Origin: Aliamphritea spongicola
Lineage (GTDB): Bacteria; Pseudomonadota; Gammaproteobacteria; Pseudomonadales; Balneatricaceae
Reading direction: 5' to 3'
Length of the DNA: 64,000 bases
Assembly: GCA_024347235.1 (NCBI GenBank)
Contig: AP025283.1
Coordinates: forward strand, 186,001-250,000
Numbering within the stretch: position 1 is the stretch's first letter; the number at the start of each line of letters is the position of its first letter. Both the position numbers and the translations under genes were made by a program. Shown here piece after piece: positions 62,713-64,000 of the stretch. Below the pieces are notes generated by a model. The model did no database searches. It saw nothing but the letters and a program-made list of their open reading frames with translations, and was not told the DNA's origin.

Positions 62713-64000
62713 TGAGCAAGCTGATTGCCGGTCTGGGGCTGAACCGCTTTGGTGTAAAGCTGTTTCTGGCGTATTTTGCCATCCTTGGGCTGGGCATTTA
62801 CCTGTTACTCAATACCCTGCTGGGGAAATTAAACCGGGTCTGCGACAGGCAATGGAAACTGCATTGGTAGACACCGCGAATATACTGGCGGAATACGTGG
62901 CACCGGCGACACCAGAGCAACCGTTGCAGCTTGAGCAGTTGTCTCAGGTACTGGACAGCACATTACGCCGGCCCATCAATGCCACGATATGGTCCCATAA
63001 AAACCGCCACCGTGCTGCGAGTATACGTAACTGATGCCACCGGTAAGGTGGTGTTTGATTCCGCCGGCCGGGATCTCGGGGCAGATTACAGCCGCTGGAA
63101 TGATGTCTATCTGACCTTGAGAGGTCAGTACGGTGCCCGCAGCACTCAGGAAAATCCCGGTGATGAATTCAGCTCGGTGATGTATATCAGCGCGCCGGTG
63201 TATGCCCGGCAGGACGGTACCGAACCCCGGCAGATTCTGGGGGTGCTGTCGGTGGGTAAATCCAATATCAGTGTGGAACCTTTCTGGCAGCTGGCCCGGG
63301 ATAACATCCGTTCCATGGGCGTCTGGTTACTGGTGCTGGCGGCGATACTGGGGGCGTTGCTGTCTACCTGGCTGAGTCTGAGTATTGGCAAACTGGTCAG
63401 CTATGCCCGCCGTACCGGTGCCGGTGAAACGGTTCAGCCGCCAACGCTCAGTGATCCGGATCTGGCGGTACTGGCACAGGCGATGGATGAAATGCGCACC
63501 GCGCTGGACGGTAAGCAATATATCGAGAGTTATACCCTGAGCCTGACCCATGAAATGAAGAGCCCGCTGACCGCGTTACAGGGAGCGGCTGAACTGATTC
63601 CACAGGTGAATGACCCGCAGATGCAGCAGAAGCTGGCGGCGAATATCGAACTTGAAAGTAAGCGCTTACGTGCGCTGGTGGATCAGGTTTTATCACTGGC
63701 CCGGCTGGAAAACCGTCAGCAGCTTGAGCAACCACAGACATTGCAGCTGAATGAACTTATACAACAGGAGCTGGACCAGTTACAGTGGCTGGCCGCGCAG
63801 CGGCAGGTGGGGTTAACCTTCAGTTGCCATCCTGAAGGTGGTGTCTTCTGTGTGTCCGGAGATGCGCTGTTGCTGGCACAAGCGGTGCGTAATCTGCTGG
63901 AAAATGCACTGGATTTCAGCCCTGCTGACAGCACAATTTCGGTACAGCTCAATGCAGCTTCCGATGGTTTGCTGACCCTGGATATCACCGATGAGGGCAG
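62712..64000 (+). CDS. creC: Sensor histidine kinase CreC, 3' partial (two frame breaks)
   Basis: The gene starts one base before the creB stop ends and runs off the window. TM1 ('KLFLAYFAILGLGIYLLLN'), a periplasmic domain with 'VYVTDATGKVVFDSAGRDLG', TM2 ('VWLLVLAAILGALLSTWLSL'), HAMP-like region and HisKA with 'TLTHEMKSPLTALQGAAELI'-like sequence (here 'SLTHEMKSPLTALQG') are followed by the start of HATPase_c ('AVRNLLENALDFSPAD'). This matches CreC. Breaks near 62830 and 63002. Confidence 0.87.

Overview
The window is a stretch of gammaproteobacterial chromosome, most likely from a marine Oceanospirillales-type organism. The evidence is a Crc-like protein beside pyrE, a CreB/CreC pair, PrlC beside a YheV-like zinc ribbon, an Fe-type SodB, and moderately high GC with cytoplasmic, envelope and secretion genes packed tightly. 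I cannot name the genus from the sequence alone.

A reader must know that the reading frame is broken about ninety times, in nearly every long gene, almost always by one missing base in a short homopolymer run (runs of 3-6 G/C/A/T). The breaks hit essential genes (prlC, znuB, udk) and all large T6SS genes alike. I therefore read them as sequencing or assembly errors and annotate each gene across its full extent, with the break points noted. Corrected lengths all come out as whole numbers of codons close to family lengths.

Layout. 1-8 kb: housekeeping genes (cyclotransferase-like, crc, pyrE, a 41-residue membrane protein, a DUF748/AsmA-like protein, an orphan NarX-type sensor kinase, sodB). 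8.2-12.1 kb: a compact minus-strand operon of a two-TM sensor protein, an MFS transporter with its own periplasmic sensor/HAMP-like N-terminus, and an ABC-type substrate-binding protein with no ABC permease or ATPase. This is the least conventional system here. 12.5-37.2 kb: a complete type VI secretion system, all on the plus strand: vgrG, DUF6931-like, PAAR, tssA, hcp, tssB, tssC, a second tssC-like gene (impD-like), tssE, tssF, tssG, clpV, a periplasmic amino-acid-type binding protein, FHA (tagH), tssJ, tssK, tssL with a SPOR domain, tssM with a degenerate P-loop, a divergent Ser/Thr-kinase-like gene and an unknown 445-residue protein that is a candidate effector. All thirteen core functions are present.

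37.4-41 kb: two identical tRNA-Leu(CAG) genes, then a zinc uptake regulon with a textbook Zur box between znuA (histidine-rich, four 15-residue repeats) and zur-znuC-znuB. 41-50 kb: an EamA exporter, a NIPSNAP protein, uridine kinase, and the alpha-2-macroglobulin/PbpC periplasmic defence and repair pair. 50-58 kb: an AraC regulator, a DUF4142 protein with a cupredoxin, an intact chemoreceptor, a cupin, and a two-component system with a glycine-zipper lipoprotein. 57.8-64 kb: tag, yheV, prlC, a gamma-carbonic anhydrase-like protein, a GNAT acetyltransferase, and creB-creC running off the end.
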